From Microglena sp. YARC (taxonomy: Eukaryota; Chlorophyta; Chlorophyceae; Chlamydomonadales; Chlamydomonadaceae): DNA of 64,000 nt. The stretch is from positions 51,504,277 through 51,568,276 of the forward strand of contig CM039463.1 of assembly GCA_022414725.1 (NCBI GenBank). The letters run 5' to 3'. This document shows, one piece after another, positions 22,570-32,916 of this stretch (positions are counted from its first letter, which is position 1; every line of letters begins with the position of its first letter). The translations under genes were made by a program, and so were the position numbers. The notes beneath the pieces were generated by a model. That model did no database searches, was not told where the DNA came from, and was given only the letters and a program-made list of their open reading frames with translations.

Positions 22570-24055
22570 CTGATTTGCTATAAGATCAAGGATCTCGAGT
22601 TCCCTAATCAGTTCATAGGCATCAATAGGCTGCGAACTGGTGGAGTGGATGGGCGCCCGTACACGTATGTGTCTGCTCTGCTACTCCCATGGGGTGAGGG
22701 CGTGTTTTCACGGACACTTTCGCTGGGATGTGCGTGTTCACACACATTTTTGACAGATTTTTCAGATTTTGACTGAGACGTGCTTGTTTTGCCTGGTTTC
22801 TCAGGGTTTCATGCTCATTTTGACAGGGACGTGCGTATTTGCACTTACATTTAGGGGTGGCCTCTGCGTGTGCCACGTAAACTATCTGATGGCTTTGAAC
22901 AACCCTGGTTGTTATTAGAGTAATGCGAAAAAGGTGCAAGTTGACAGGTTTGTACAAGTGATCGTACATTGATGATGATACATAGGATAGCTGACTACTC
23001 TGTCCCAAGCAGGGTACTACATGACGTGCACTATTGCGCCCTAGGGCGCAAAGTTATGGAGCCGGCCGGCGCAATTGATGCAAAAAAATGAAGCCCCTCT
23101 GGGCGCAGGGCGCAGATTTCTGTTTTCGGTTGAGTCATAAGCGCAACCCACAAGGAGGCAGTGGCGTCAAAAGCGCGACCCAAAACGAAAAAATGTAGGA
23201 TCCTGGCTGATCCTGGTCTCAAAAGTTACGTTGATCGTATGGAGAGAGAGATCCTATTTTGGCACTCTTTCTCGTTGGTGGTCGCTATGTTCTTATGGGA
23301 AACAGCTGGTTTCGACTGATTTCATTTGAATTCGAATTGTATGTTTTATGCTGCAAGCATATGCGACAATGGGTAGATTTGATTTACATACTCGCCTGTA
23401 CACCGCCTGTCCACTGTCCGAAGTGAGGGTAAGGGTATTGAAACATGTGATGAGAATCGCCAAATTGATTTATCACTGTAGCACGAACTTTAACTCACTG
23501 CAACACGAGCTCATGGTTGAAACGATTGTTTGGGTTTCAGTTCATCAGTTGAGTGCCTTTTTTGTTTAGCCCCTCCTGCTATCATGGTTGGGCAAGTCCC
23601 TTAAACCTTATTTTGCTTCCCCTGGACTGTAACAACATGCATGCTTACAAGTGGGAAGCTGTTAGGTTGACTGCTAGGTTTGGTTTGATTACATGGACTA
23701 CGTGGCGGGGGCCCCCAGAGTCATCCCGTTGTTCATTTGTCATGTTGTCGGCATGCAACTCCAGCCCAAACTGCCCTTACTTGGCCCTGTCGTTAACCCT
23801 GGCTTCGGTCCGCTCCACTCGATTCCGGCACAACCTGTCGCTCCGATAGCCAACGTTCCTCGCCAATTTCCCGTGTCGCTTGCGCGCCTTGGACTTGTCA
23901 CGCCTACTGGGATGTGCGTGTTTTCACGCACGTTTTGACTTATGACATATTTCGACTGAAGGCGTGCGCGTTTCCCCCCTTTTTTCACAGGGGTTCACGC
24001 GGTTTCACGCACATTTTGCCAGGGAGCCAGGACTTTCCGTGTTTTCAAGCACAAT

Positions 24056-24091
<36 letters not shown>

Positions 24092-24865
24092 CTTTACGAG
24101 CTCCACGTAAACTCACATAGCTTCGAACAACCCTGAAAATGATATACACCGCAGGTAACAGATGTACCCTTGGTGAATAGAACTTGATTGATTACATGGC
24201 TCCAGCCTTTAAGGCTGTTTCGCTGCCTTTGCGTGGTCAACCCTAAGACCTACCAGGGATTTCTTGAAGATGCTGTATGACAGAAGTGCTGAATTATATA
24301 CCTAAGTGTGTTAGGGTTTGTGCACTAGAATCTTCGGGGGGCGCGTTTAAAGCCCCAACAGCTGCAAGTGGCATCCTTAAGCTACTAGGAGCACCATGTT
24401 TCTACATGAAGACACCAGTTCCTCTTCTTTTACAAGTTGTACAGAGTTGTTCGAGGGTACATCTAAATCTACGTGAAGAGACGTGACTTTGCTCAAAACC
24501 TACGTTTCATGAGCCAAATTTTAAGTCTTTCAAGCCAAAAACTATGCATCAAAATCATCAGCCCCTCAATAATCGGCGGTTGAGACCTGAGAAGTACTCG
24601 TGGTACCTCAAGGGCAGGGGCTGAGCCAAGCGCTACCCGGGGCGCTACCCCCCAAGCAAGGGCACAGCCGGGGGGGCACACACACCAGGGCGGGCGCGGG
24701 CGTTGAGAGGTCAGAAGTTTCGTTCAAAGCCCACTCCTAAACCCCCACTACCAGCGGCCTTACTAGCCTCTCTGCCTGCCTGCCATTTCTTCGTGGTCAC
24801 ATATCCGTCAATAATCGTCGTCAATAAAACTCGAGCTCCCGAGAAGCCCAGCGCCTTTCTACAAA
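22570..24865. other. intergenic stretch with scattered repeats, no gene seen
   Basis: This holds a GCGC-rich TIR element at 23020-23215, which is reversed at 28005-28170. Both have ends of the type CAGGGTACTACAT. A SINE-B copy is at 23470-23640. A diverged copy of the hairpin/GCGTCGC family lies at 23705-23895. TTTCACGCACATTTTG-type repeats occur at 22700-22840 and 23915-24040, and a G run of about 33 at 24058-24091. No exon with good splice sites was recognised before 24866. Confidence 0.6.
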
Positions 24866-27800
24866 ATGCAGATGATTAACCAGAAATCCGCTTGCCTGCT
24901 TCCCCAGCGCCATGCGCCCCCTCGCTCGGCAAACCTAGGAGCGCACTTGCCAGTTCGAGGAGCTTCGATCTCGATGCGCAGGGTAAACTTGCAGCAAACA
25001 TCGGTAGCGCAGGAGTCTGGATCCACCTACTCCAGGGATATGACCAGTGCTCCTCGATTGATTCAGCACAAATCCGAGGCATTCTGGTTTTACCGATTCC
25101 TTTCTATCGTCTACGACCACGTCGTCAATCCTGGGGTAAGCGTGATATGTCTATCTATCGATGCCATCAATGTAACTCTCATCTCGGATCTAATTGTTTT
25201 TCGGTTTTCCACGCTTAACTTTTCTGCCATGCATTCGCAGCACTGGACCGAGGACATGAGGGAAGATGCACTGTCTGTAGCGAAATTGGACAGCCCTGAC
25301 TTGAAGGTGCGGACAATTTAGAATTGTGCATGAGAAGTTGCGAATTGTGTGGTGGGATGTGGATCTGGCTGGGTTTCTCTGGTAACCGTCACTGCAACAT
25401 GATGAGGCCAAGTCTGGTTCCTGTACATGGCGTTGTTCGTGCTGGGTATTGTGAACAAGCTTTGGCTGATTAGGCACAGGTTGTTAAATGGCCTCATGCA
25501 CTCTGCCATGATGCCATTGAACCAGGCCTGGCTCCTGAACCCTGCCCCTGAACTCTGGACTCTGAACTCTGAACTCTTTGGCCACAGTGCAAGCAAACAG
25601 GTTGAAGCACTCAAACTTACGCCTTGTAATAAGGCACACTATTTATTTATCTATTGCATTCTGAATATGCATGCCATCGTGGCCATGCCACCATGTGTGT
25701 GGCTAGACAGCATGAGAGATGATGTGCCCCTGACTTTACTCACCACTCAATACAACCCTTGAGCTCAGGGTAAATGTGTGTGGCAATTTCGAATATATAG
25801 GTCAAATATAGAGGCTTGAGTGTAGACTGCAAATAACAACAAGGGGTTTGGGGATGAGGAGGTCTTCCCATCCTCTAACGTTGATGCTGTGCCGAACGGT
25901 CACCTTTGATTCTGTGCCTCTGATTCTGTGCCTAACGGGGATTCTGTGCCTAACGGTTGCCCCTGATTCTGTGCCTTCATTAGTCCAGTTATTCCCCTCC
26001 CACCCAACCCCACCAAACCCCTACCCTAACTCACCTAACCCCCACCTCTCTCTCCTTCTCTCTTTCGCAAATTTTCGTCCAGTGATTCCTCTCCTTCTCA
26101 CCCAACCCCTGATTCTGTGCCTAACTGTGACTCTGTGCCTACTGTTGATTCTACCTTGTCCCCAGGTTTGTGATGTGGGTGGTGGCACTGGGTTCACCAC
26201 TCTGGGCATAGTAAAGGCCGGTATTAAGCCAGAGAACATCACTCTTCTTGACCAGAGCCCCCACCAGGTGAGAAAATATACCTTTTCTTTTCAGCTATGA
26301 GCAGCAGCTTCCAGGCAGCTCCTCTAAATGGCTATTCAGCCAAACCTGGCGCACCCTAGTGCACCTTTCCGAAAATCAAATATAATTATAAGCATTCTGA
26401 TCAAAATATGCTTGATCCAGTCGCTTCATGTAGTCATAGATAAACAGAGGTTACTTTGCACAATTCACTTGCTTATTGCACCAGCTGAAGCAATTTAGCG
26501 GATGATCTGGGTGTGGGTCTCAATTTGTAGTTATTACCTCCACTGTTCCAGGCAAAATTTCTGTAAATTCACATAATTGTCAGAATTCTTGACTCGCAGG
26601 CTTAAATGTCATAATTATTAGGCAAATTCCCACATTGGGATAAAAACTACGAATGTCGAGGTTTTTCGAAAACCCAAATCCAAATCATCAGGTGCATTGC
26701 TGTACGCTGACCTATCAGCTGTACAGACACAAAGCGGCAAGCACTCTTAAGACTTCGGCCCAAAAGCTGAACCCTTTCCTACTTGCCACCCTGATATCCC
26801 TCAAGCTTCCATCTTCGTACCCTCAAATCCCCCAAACTTCCAACTTCCTACCATGATATCCCTCAAACTGCGCAACAATGGATTGTTAGCGTTGTTATTT
26901 CCGGTGCTTGCTGCTGACATCCTCCATTTCGCTCTTCTCTGTGCAGCTGGCCAAGGCCAAGGCCAAGCCCGCACTGAACGGTTGCACCGTCGTTGAGGTG
27001 TGCTGCTTGTGTGTGTGAGGGTGGAGCAGGGTGGGCGGAGTGTGGATGTGAGGGTGGAGTGTGTGTGTGGGGGGGAGACTGGGGGAGGTTGAAGGAGAGT
27101 TGATGGAGGCTGAGCTTGAGCTTCGGTTGTGGTATTTCTGCGGAGACTGACTGAGTGTCGGAGAGGGTGTGGGCGTTGGAGTGTGTGTGGGACAGGGAGT
27201 GGGAGTGGACCAGCCTTGCGGGTTGAGGCTTCTGTCTGTGTGTCTAGCCTTTTTGTTTGGTTCTGGAGGGACCCTGATGGAACTGCTTACAGGATTTTAT
27301 TGGAGGGATGGGTTGAGGTGTGTTGAGCAGGGTTTTCTGCAAGGTGCCACATTACGCACCTTGGTATTTTTGGGGTGCTACATTAGAGCCTTTTGGGGTT
27401 GCTCTTTGGGGGGGAAAACGCTAATGGTAGCACTGAGAAGGCTACTAGGAGCACGATGGTGGTTCTGTTTCATTTCCTTTAAAGACGAACTCTGAGTGCG
27501 TTGTCAGTTGTTTGGGGTTGGTCTGTGAAGCTTGTAGCTCTTTCAGTGGCCATAGTTTTTCTTTTCAGCTACAAGCAGCAGCTACTAGGCAGCTCCCTAT
27601 GCCAGCCACTGGGCTAAGCCCCAAGATTTCTTCACTTCTGGACAGCGGATACTGTCAGCTTCCAGACACTCTGACTTGCATTAGCTTTGGCTGACTAGCC
27701 AGTCAGGGGAGCTGCCTAGAAGCTGCAGCTTTTAGCTGAGAAGAAAAACACTGCAAGTGACTGACGGCTGGCCAATTCAATCTCAGGGTGATGCTGAGGA

Positions 27801-30800
27801 CCTCCCTTTTAAGACGGATGAGTTTGACCGCTACGTGTCTGCGGGATCCATTGAGTACTGGCCTGAGCCCCAGCGTGGCATCACTGAGGCCTACCGAGTC
27901 ATCAAGGAGGGCGGAACTGCTTGCCTCATCGGTCCTGTATACCCTACCTTCTGGCTGTCAAGGTGAGAGTGCCCAAGGTGTGACCCTCAGTGGGCGCTAG
28001 TTGTGTACGGGGCAGGGTACTGCATTATGTCATTTTGGGTTGCGCTCTTGACTCAACTGAAAACGGAAATCTGCGTGTTGCGCCCAGAGGGGGTTCAAAA
28101 AATATCGTCAATCGCGCAGTCGGGCTTCAAAACCTTGCGCTCACGTCATGTAGTATCCTGGTACAGGGTCCCACTTCCTGGGGTGAAAATCCTTTCAATC
28201 AAAGAAGAAGAAAAGGAGGGCAAAACTGCTTGTCTCACCGGTGAACCCTACCTTCTGGCTGTTAAGGTGAGCAGCTTCTTTCTTTTCGGACGACGCGTGG
28301 CCACTGCGTCGCCACTCTGTGTTGCATGGGGACGCATGGTTTTGGCGCTGCCCCCGAGCTTCGCCCTCCGCCATGCGATGGCTACTCAACAATCCTGAAA
28401 TCAGGCTTGAGTAGCCCAAGTAATTGCTCAATTTGGCCCACAGAAATCTGAAATAAAAACGTTGTTCCTGTGTTTGATTTTTGTAAATCCTTGTGCCTTC
28501 TTTTGCAACGTGCTCGCACCCTGGTTTAATGCGTTTCTCACCAACAGGTTTGCCTGGCGCCTGAAGCTTGCTGTTTGTCTGGACTTGTGTGGGTTTGCTG
28601 GTCGCTGCTCGTTTTGTTGCTTCCTCAATCTGAAATATGGCGATTTGTTGGTTTATTGGTTACTTGGTTTTTTGCTTTATTGGTTTATTGGTCGGTTGAA
28701 TTTTCTTCATGCTGTTTCCCGAAATCTAATTCGAAGTAAAAAAACATTGAGTGCTTTGCTGTGCAGATTCTTCGCAGATGTATGGATGCTGTATGTATTT
28801 ATTGGTTGATCGGTTTGTTGATTTTCTTCATGCTGTTGCCCGGAGTCTAATTCGAAGTAAAAAACATTGTGTGCTTTGCTGTGCAGATTCTTCGCAGATG
28901 TATGGATGCTGTTCCCCAAGGAGTCTGAGTACATGGAGGTTGGTAACAGTGATTTTTTTCAAATCTGAATGTGGGTTTTTTCTAGCTTTATGATCATATG
29001 CCTCCTCTAGGGACAGCGTTTTAGTGCTTTTTGTAGCTTGTTTTGCTGTTAAGAGCTAAATACCTTTTTTTTAGCGATAATTTTGCTAAAACGGGGTCAA
29101 ATCTAGCGATCGCTATATATTGGGGGAAAAAATCCCTGGTGAGTAAAGGAATTGTAACGGACTCCTTAGTCGCCACCTGAGTGACTCAGTGAAGGATGTT
29201 AATATATCATGGGTTGTCCAAGGGCACTGAGGTGGGTAAAGGAATTGTAACAGGCTCCTTAGTCGCCACCTGAGTGACACAGAGAGGGATGTTAATATAT
29301 CATGGGTTGTCCAAGGGCATTGAGGTGGGTAAAGGAATTGTAACGGGCTCCTTAGTCGCCACCTGAGTGACTCAGTGAAGGTTGTTAATATAATAATATA
29401 TCATGGGTTGTCCAAGGGCAGGTGAAAGAAAGGGAGTTGCCTAGAAGCTAGTACTCGTAGCCCCAAAAGAAACAGTGGTTGGCCAACCCTGGTTTAAAAC
29501 ATGCTTCCTTGGAGGGGTGGCCCAAGTGTGGGGTACCACCACCTTACTGTGTAGTTCTGGGTGCATGACCCGTGGATAATCAGTAGCAACAGGCATATTT
29601 CTTATGCTTGGCTAAAGAAATGGACCTGGGTTGTGCTGTCGAACACACTTCTAGTGAGTGGGTGGGATGGGGGGTAGAGAGTGTTCTGTTAAATGGGTCT
29701 AGCATACAACACAACGACTTGTGTTCTGCACCCACCTATTTCTTCATTATGAGCCAGCTCACTGTCTGCAAATCTATTCATTATTTGTATCTAGCTGTGC
29801 AACCATCCCCAGGCTCTCATCGTCCACACAGTGCTCTTCTTTTCAGCTCCTAGCAGCAGATTCTAGGCAGCTCCTCTGACTGGCTATTGAGCCAAAGCTG
29901 GCAGAACTAGTGTAAATGGAAGCGGACACAATCAGCTGTCCAGAACTACTGAAATATATTGGTTTATCCCTGTGGCTATCTCAGGGGGCTATCTAGAAGC
30001 TGCTCGTGGAAGCTGAAAAGAAAAGCCCGGCTTCCACAAATTGAGGCTTCTGTTTCTGCCCTTCAGCCATTTGCCATCACTTCATTTCTTTGATTTCTAA
30101 TTTGTTTTCATGACAATTAAATTCTGACAAAAAAACTGAAAATCAAAAAGCAAATGATGAGATGCGCCCCTCCCCTTTCACAGTGGTTCACAAAGGCTGG
30201 CTTCACCAATGTCGAGATCAAGCGAATCGGCCCCAAGTGGTACAGGGGAGTGCGCAGACATGGACTCATCATGGGCTGCTCTGTTACTGGCACTAAGCCC
30301 AAGGTGGGTGCTTTATGTGCTGCTTCATGGTTTGTTTTGTTCTGTTTTGTTCTGGCCTCATGTCTGCTGCCCATGAGTGAGTGTAACACTGGCAAGAAGC
30401 CTGAGGCAAATGCTTGTTGTGTTGCTTCATGGCTCTGTTCTGTTTTGTTCCGACCTCTTATATGCTGCACATGAGATTAAACAACACTTGTCTTCCTGGG
30501 GTGAAAATCCTTTCAATAAAATAAAATAAAAACTACAGTACCACTAAACACTACTACCATGGTGGTACACGCTTGTTCCTTTTCTTTCGGAAAAGGCTGA
30601 AACTGGGAGTTCATTTATTTCGTATCACTAGTCGTACTGAATTGCTCGACTGCATACAATACACACCGTGGCTTTGTCAACTCTTGTAAGCATTAACTGA
30701 AAACAAGGTATTTATCGACCATTTTATGATTAAGCTTTACTACCAGTGGATCTTTACTTGGCCCCATGGATGGGACCACCCCCTATTTCAATTATTAACT

Positions 30801-31566
30801 GGGCTTAGCCCATAAAGGGCATAATGGCGATCAATGTATCTACCTCCATTTGTGATTAAGTTCTCTATTTAATAAAATTAATAAATGGTTCGCCTTGTTA
30901 CGAGGAGTGCAATGAGGGGGCCAGTCCGTTTGCTTTCACTAGGGGCAACCACCAATATGCGCTTATATTTATTTACCTATTTATTTATTTATTCGACGTT
31001 TTTTTGCGATTAACGTATCTATCGAAATTGAAATTGAAATTGTTACATCCGTGTAATGCAGTCACTCACAGTATCTACCTCCATTTGTGCAGGCTGGAGT
31101 AAACCCCCTTGAGATGCCTCCTAAGGCTGAGGTTTCGGGCAAGCTAAACACAAACCCTCTTTCTGGGCAATTTTATTATTAAGCTTAACTAACAGCAGAG
31201 CTTTATCTAGCCCCATGTATAGGACCACCCCCTCTTTCATTTATTTACTGGGCTTTTCCCATTACGGGCATACGGGCGATTATCGTGTCTACCTCCATTT
31301 GTGATTAACGTATATATTTATTTATGAATTTATTTATTTCACGTTTTCTTGTTTTCAAATTAACGTATCTACCTCCATTTGTGCAGGCTGGAGAAACCCC
31401 CCTTGATATGCCTCCCAAGGCAGAGGAATCTGGCAAGCTGAGCACTAACCCTCTCTCCTTCCTCCTCCGACTCATCCTGGGCACCTCCGCTGGTTTCTAC
31501 TACTTCATTGTGCCTGTGTACATGTACCTCAAGAACTTGGTTGTGCCTGCTGGCAAGGAGCTATAG
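24866..31566 (+). CDS. VTE3: MPBQ/MSBQ methyltransferase (VTE3/APG1-like), 8 exons
   Basis: Exons: 24866-25135, 25241-25306, 26166-26267, 26947-26997, 27787-27962, 28887-28938, 30184-30303 and 31387-31566. All have GT/AG borders and matching phases, giving 338 codons plus TAG, the usual length of plant VTE3. Residues 1 to about 60 are Ser/Arg/Ala-rich and poor in acids, like a plastid transit peptide. Then come EAFWFYRFLSIVYDHVVNPG, HWTEDMREDALSVAKL and the SAM-binding loop DVGGGTGF (about residue 115). GDAEDLPF, AGSIEYWPEPQRGI, WYRGVRRHGLIMGCSVTG and a C-terminal hydrophobic anchor (LILGTSAGFYYFIVPVYMYL) complete it. The family methylates 2-methyl-6-phytylbenzoquinol and the solanesyl form, in tocopherol and plastoquinone synthesis at the plastid inner envelope. 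The start is the first ATG in the open exon; the second Met (24872) is possible. Introns hold MITEs, a LINE stub and duplicated exon edges. Confidence 0.95.
25580..25655 (+). repeat. dispersed repeat R1 in VTE3 intron 2
   Basis: Contains CAGTGCAAGCAAACAGG, then ACGCCTTGTAATAAGGC and an ATTTATTTAT end, opposite in orientation to the copies at 6745 and 7488. The rest of intron 2 (25307-26165) holds no recognised exon. A pyrimidine-rich stretch (about 26000-26130) precedes the acceptor. Confidence 0.65.
26276..26345 (+). mobile_element. half MITE M1 directly after a VTE3 donor site
   Basis: The left terminal repeat (CTTTTCTTTTCAGCTATGAG, then AGCAGCTTCCAGGCAGCTCC) begins 8 bp after the exon 3 donor GTGAGA. 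No right end is found. The TTTTCTTTTCAG inside it is itself an acceptor-like sequence. Confidence 0.7.
27552..27752. mobile_element. MITE M1 in VTE3 intron 4
   Basis: Both inverted ends are present (TTTTTCTTTTCAGCTACAAG and TTTAGCTGAGAAGAAAAAC). The length matches the 201-bp copy. The right end lies 34 bp before the exon 5 acceptor. Upstream, 27000-27480 is GT-rich with no exon seen. Confidence 0.85.
28005..28170 (-). mobile_element. GCGC-rich TIR element in VTE3 intron 5
   Basis: The ends CAGGGTACTGCATTATGTCA and ATGTAGTATCCTGG are inverted relatives. The interior has GGGTTGCGCTCTTGAC and TTGCGCCCAGAGGGGG. The same element lies reversed at 23020-23215. No coding capacity. Confidence 0.65.
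28207..28266 (+). repeat. duplicate of the VTE3 exon 5 end with its donor
   Basis: GGAGGGCAAAACTGCTTGTC, CCCTACCTTCTGGCTGTTAAG and donor GTGAGC repeat the end of exon 5 (27900-27962). The copy has base changes and a 3-bp difference that shifts frame at its end. No good acceptor precedes it, so it is a decoy donor. Confidence 0.75.
28275..28450 (-). mobile_element. GACGCGT-end TIR element
   Basis: Starts GGACGACGCGTGGCCAC and ends in TTGAGTAGCCC...CAGAAATCTGAAATAAAAAC. The reverse copy lies at 59528-59725 (GTTTTTATTTCAGATTTCTG to GGCGACGCGTCG). Inside is a small palindrome of GATTTCAGG/CCTGAAATC type. Confidence 0.65.
28690..28886 (+). repeat. duplicated start of VTE3 exon 6: a 24-nt cassette with both splice sites
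   Basis: The block from TTTTCTTCATGCTGTT through the acceptor TGCTGTGCAG to TGGATGCTGT occurs twice, about 120 bp apart. In the first copy the exon-like part is 28767-28790. It has acceptor GTGCAG before it and donor-like GTATGT after it. It is 24 nt and in phase, so inclusion would repeat FFADVWML. Whether it is spliced in is unknown. Confidence 0.75.
29140..29420 (+). repeat. about 100-bp tandem triplication in VTE3 intron 6
   Basis: Three copies of GGAATTGTAACGG, TCCTTAGTCGCCACCTGAGT and TTAATATATCATGGGTTGTC. A right half of MITE M1 follows (29425-29475). Confidence 0.85.
29833..30026. mobile_element. MITE M1 in VTE3 intron 6
   Basis: Ends CTCTTCTTTTCAGCTCCTAG and GGAAGCTGAAAAGAAAAG are inverted, with TTCTAGGCAGCTCC and CTATCTAGAAGCTGC inside. 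Slightly shorter than the 201-bp copy. Confidence 0.85.
30270..30475 (+). repeat. duplicate of VTE3 exon 7 end and donor region
   Basis: The exon 7 end TGTTACTGGCACTAAGCCC plus the following intron (GCTGCTTCATGG, TTCTGTTTTGTTC) is repeated about 115 bp later as TGTAACACTGGCAAGAAGCC with GTTGCTTCATGG. The donor in the copy is lost (CTGAGGCAAAT). Confidence 0.7.
30878..30960 (-). repeat. dispersed repeat R1 in VTE3 intron 7
   Basis: Contains CGCCTTGTTACGAGGAG and GTTTGCTTTCACTAGGGGC, same orientation as the copies at 6745 and 7488. It lies inside the first copy of the duplicated exon 8 region. Confidence 0.7.
31024..31071 (-). mobile_element. 5'-truncated LINE 3' end with target-site duplication
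   Basis: The three GAAATT units followed by GTTACATCCGTGTA and ACTCACAG match the LINE 3' terminus at 10183-10232. The insert is flanked by GTATCTA on both sides. The duplicated but empty site at 31361-31380 reads AACGTATCTACCTCC, with no insert. The comparison fixes a 7-bp target duplication. Confidence 0.88.
31093..31182 (+). pseudogene. duplicate (alternative) last exon of VTE3
   Basis: A second copy of the exon 8 start follows an intact acceptor (CCATTTGTGCAG), identical to the one at 31386. It is in phase and reads AGVNPLEMPPKAEVSGKLNT then NPLSGQFYY and TAA. Used as last exon, it would give a VTE3 lacking the C-terminal hydrophobic anchor. It may simply be a decayed duplicate. Roughly 300-400 bp of preceding intron is duplicated with it. 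Confidence 0.7.
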
Positions 31567-32084
31567 ATAGTGTTTTGTGTTTTTTCACCAAGTACACATC
31601 CCTGTTCTTTCTTGTTTGTAGCAATTAGGCACCAGAACCACCTGATTGCCTAAGTGACGATGATCTACTGTTTTTAATGGGTGGAAAGCTTGGCCCAATC
31701 GAGTCAGATTTTTGAAGTGTGGTGTATAATGAGATGGGTTGCAAGAGTGAGCGATGCCTGGAAGGCTAGCTCCCTGATGCAACAGGGTTTGGTATGCCAG
31801 TACTACCTGTTTCAAGGCTGAAGGCGGCAGCTTCTAGTCAGCCAAATAGGGGCAAAGCCTTGCTCTGGTGTAGTGAGCCAGTCGGAACCATGGCATGAGC
31901 GAAAGACAGGTTTACAGCTTTGATCTGGTATATTTTTGTTTTTTTATGGCCCGCATGGTTTGGATTTGTCGTTGGAAACAACAGCAAAATAGCTTGCAGT
32001 CTATCTGGGGGATGCCCGCAGGCTCAAGACTGCTTCTTCTGACTACGACGAGTTAAATAATTTAATGCCTGTTGGGGTTGAAGT

Positions 32085-32104
32085 TGTAAACTTGTAAGTT
32101 GTAA
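32085..32104 (+). terminator. candidate VTE3 poly(A) signals (three TGTAA)
   Basis: TGTAA occurs three times within 20 bp, about 520 bp after the VTE3 stop. TGTAA is the usual chlorophyte polyadenylation signal. The distance is long, and no transcript end can be seen. The rest of 31567-32916 holds no recognised gene, only a MITE M1 fragment near 31812-31840. Confidence 0.35.
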
Positions 32105-32916
32105 CATATGGCAGCAGGTTGGCTGGTTAAATCGTTCCTTCAATCCTTCTCTTATTGTAACCGGTACTAAAGGTTTATTGGATGTACTCGGATAGACTGC
32201 CGGTTCCTTTCTGATTTATTCCATGGTCTGTCAGCCTTCAGGCCTCTTACCTTCTGCGGTCAGAGTAAACATGTGAAGTACATCGACGCTACTACACCCC
32301 GCTGTTGCATGCATGATTGAATAGAGGGGCTTATGCGGCTGTGCATACAGGTCATGATGACAATGTTAGCTGAGCTGCCCTGTGGACTCAAGCTCATTAT
32401 CCATAGGCCAGGCTCGAGCCACACAGCCTGTACTGTTGCCACATCCGAGACACCCCGTTGGAGGTATATGCACACCCCTCTGATGCACCCTGTGCCCCTG
32501 TGTTCATATGCACATTTCCCCCTTAGAAGTTCATCAAATGGGAAACAATACATCTGCATTGATTATGAGTATGCCGTATTCCGGTAATCATGATTATGGA
32601 CGATTGGACGCATGGTCTCATAAATTGGGTGAAAAGCCGTGGGGGTTGCTCCTGGCCCAAATGCGTGTATTCCCTTAAGGGTTGAACTGTGCGCGCATGA
32701 TTACGGGGTCCCTGCCAGCTGTTCTAGATTCGTGGCCACTCAACTTCGCATTACGTCGAGCTGCCCAGAAATCGTGCCCGTGCCCGTGCACCCCTAACAT
32801 CGTACTGCAACGCAGTACATCACGTTCCCATCCAGCCCACGGAACCACGCCACAATCCTGTTTCAATTCGTCTTCTTTCTTTTTGGATCTATTGTCCAAT
32901 TGCTATCGACCTCAAC

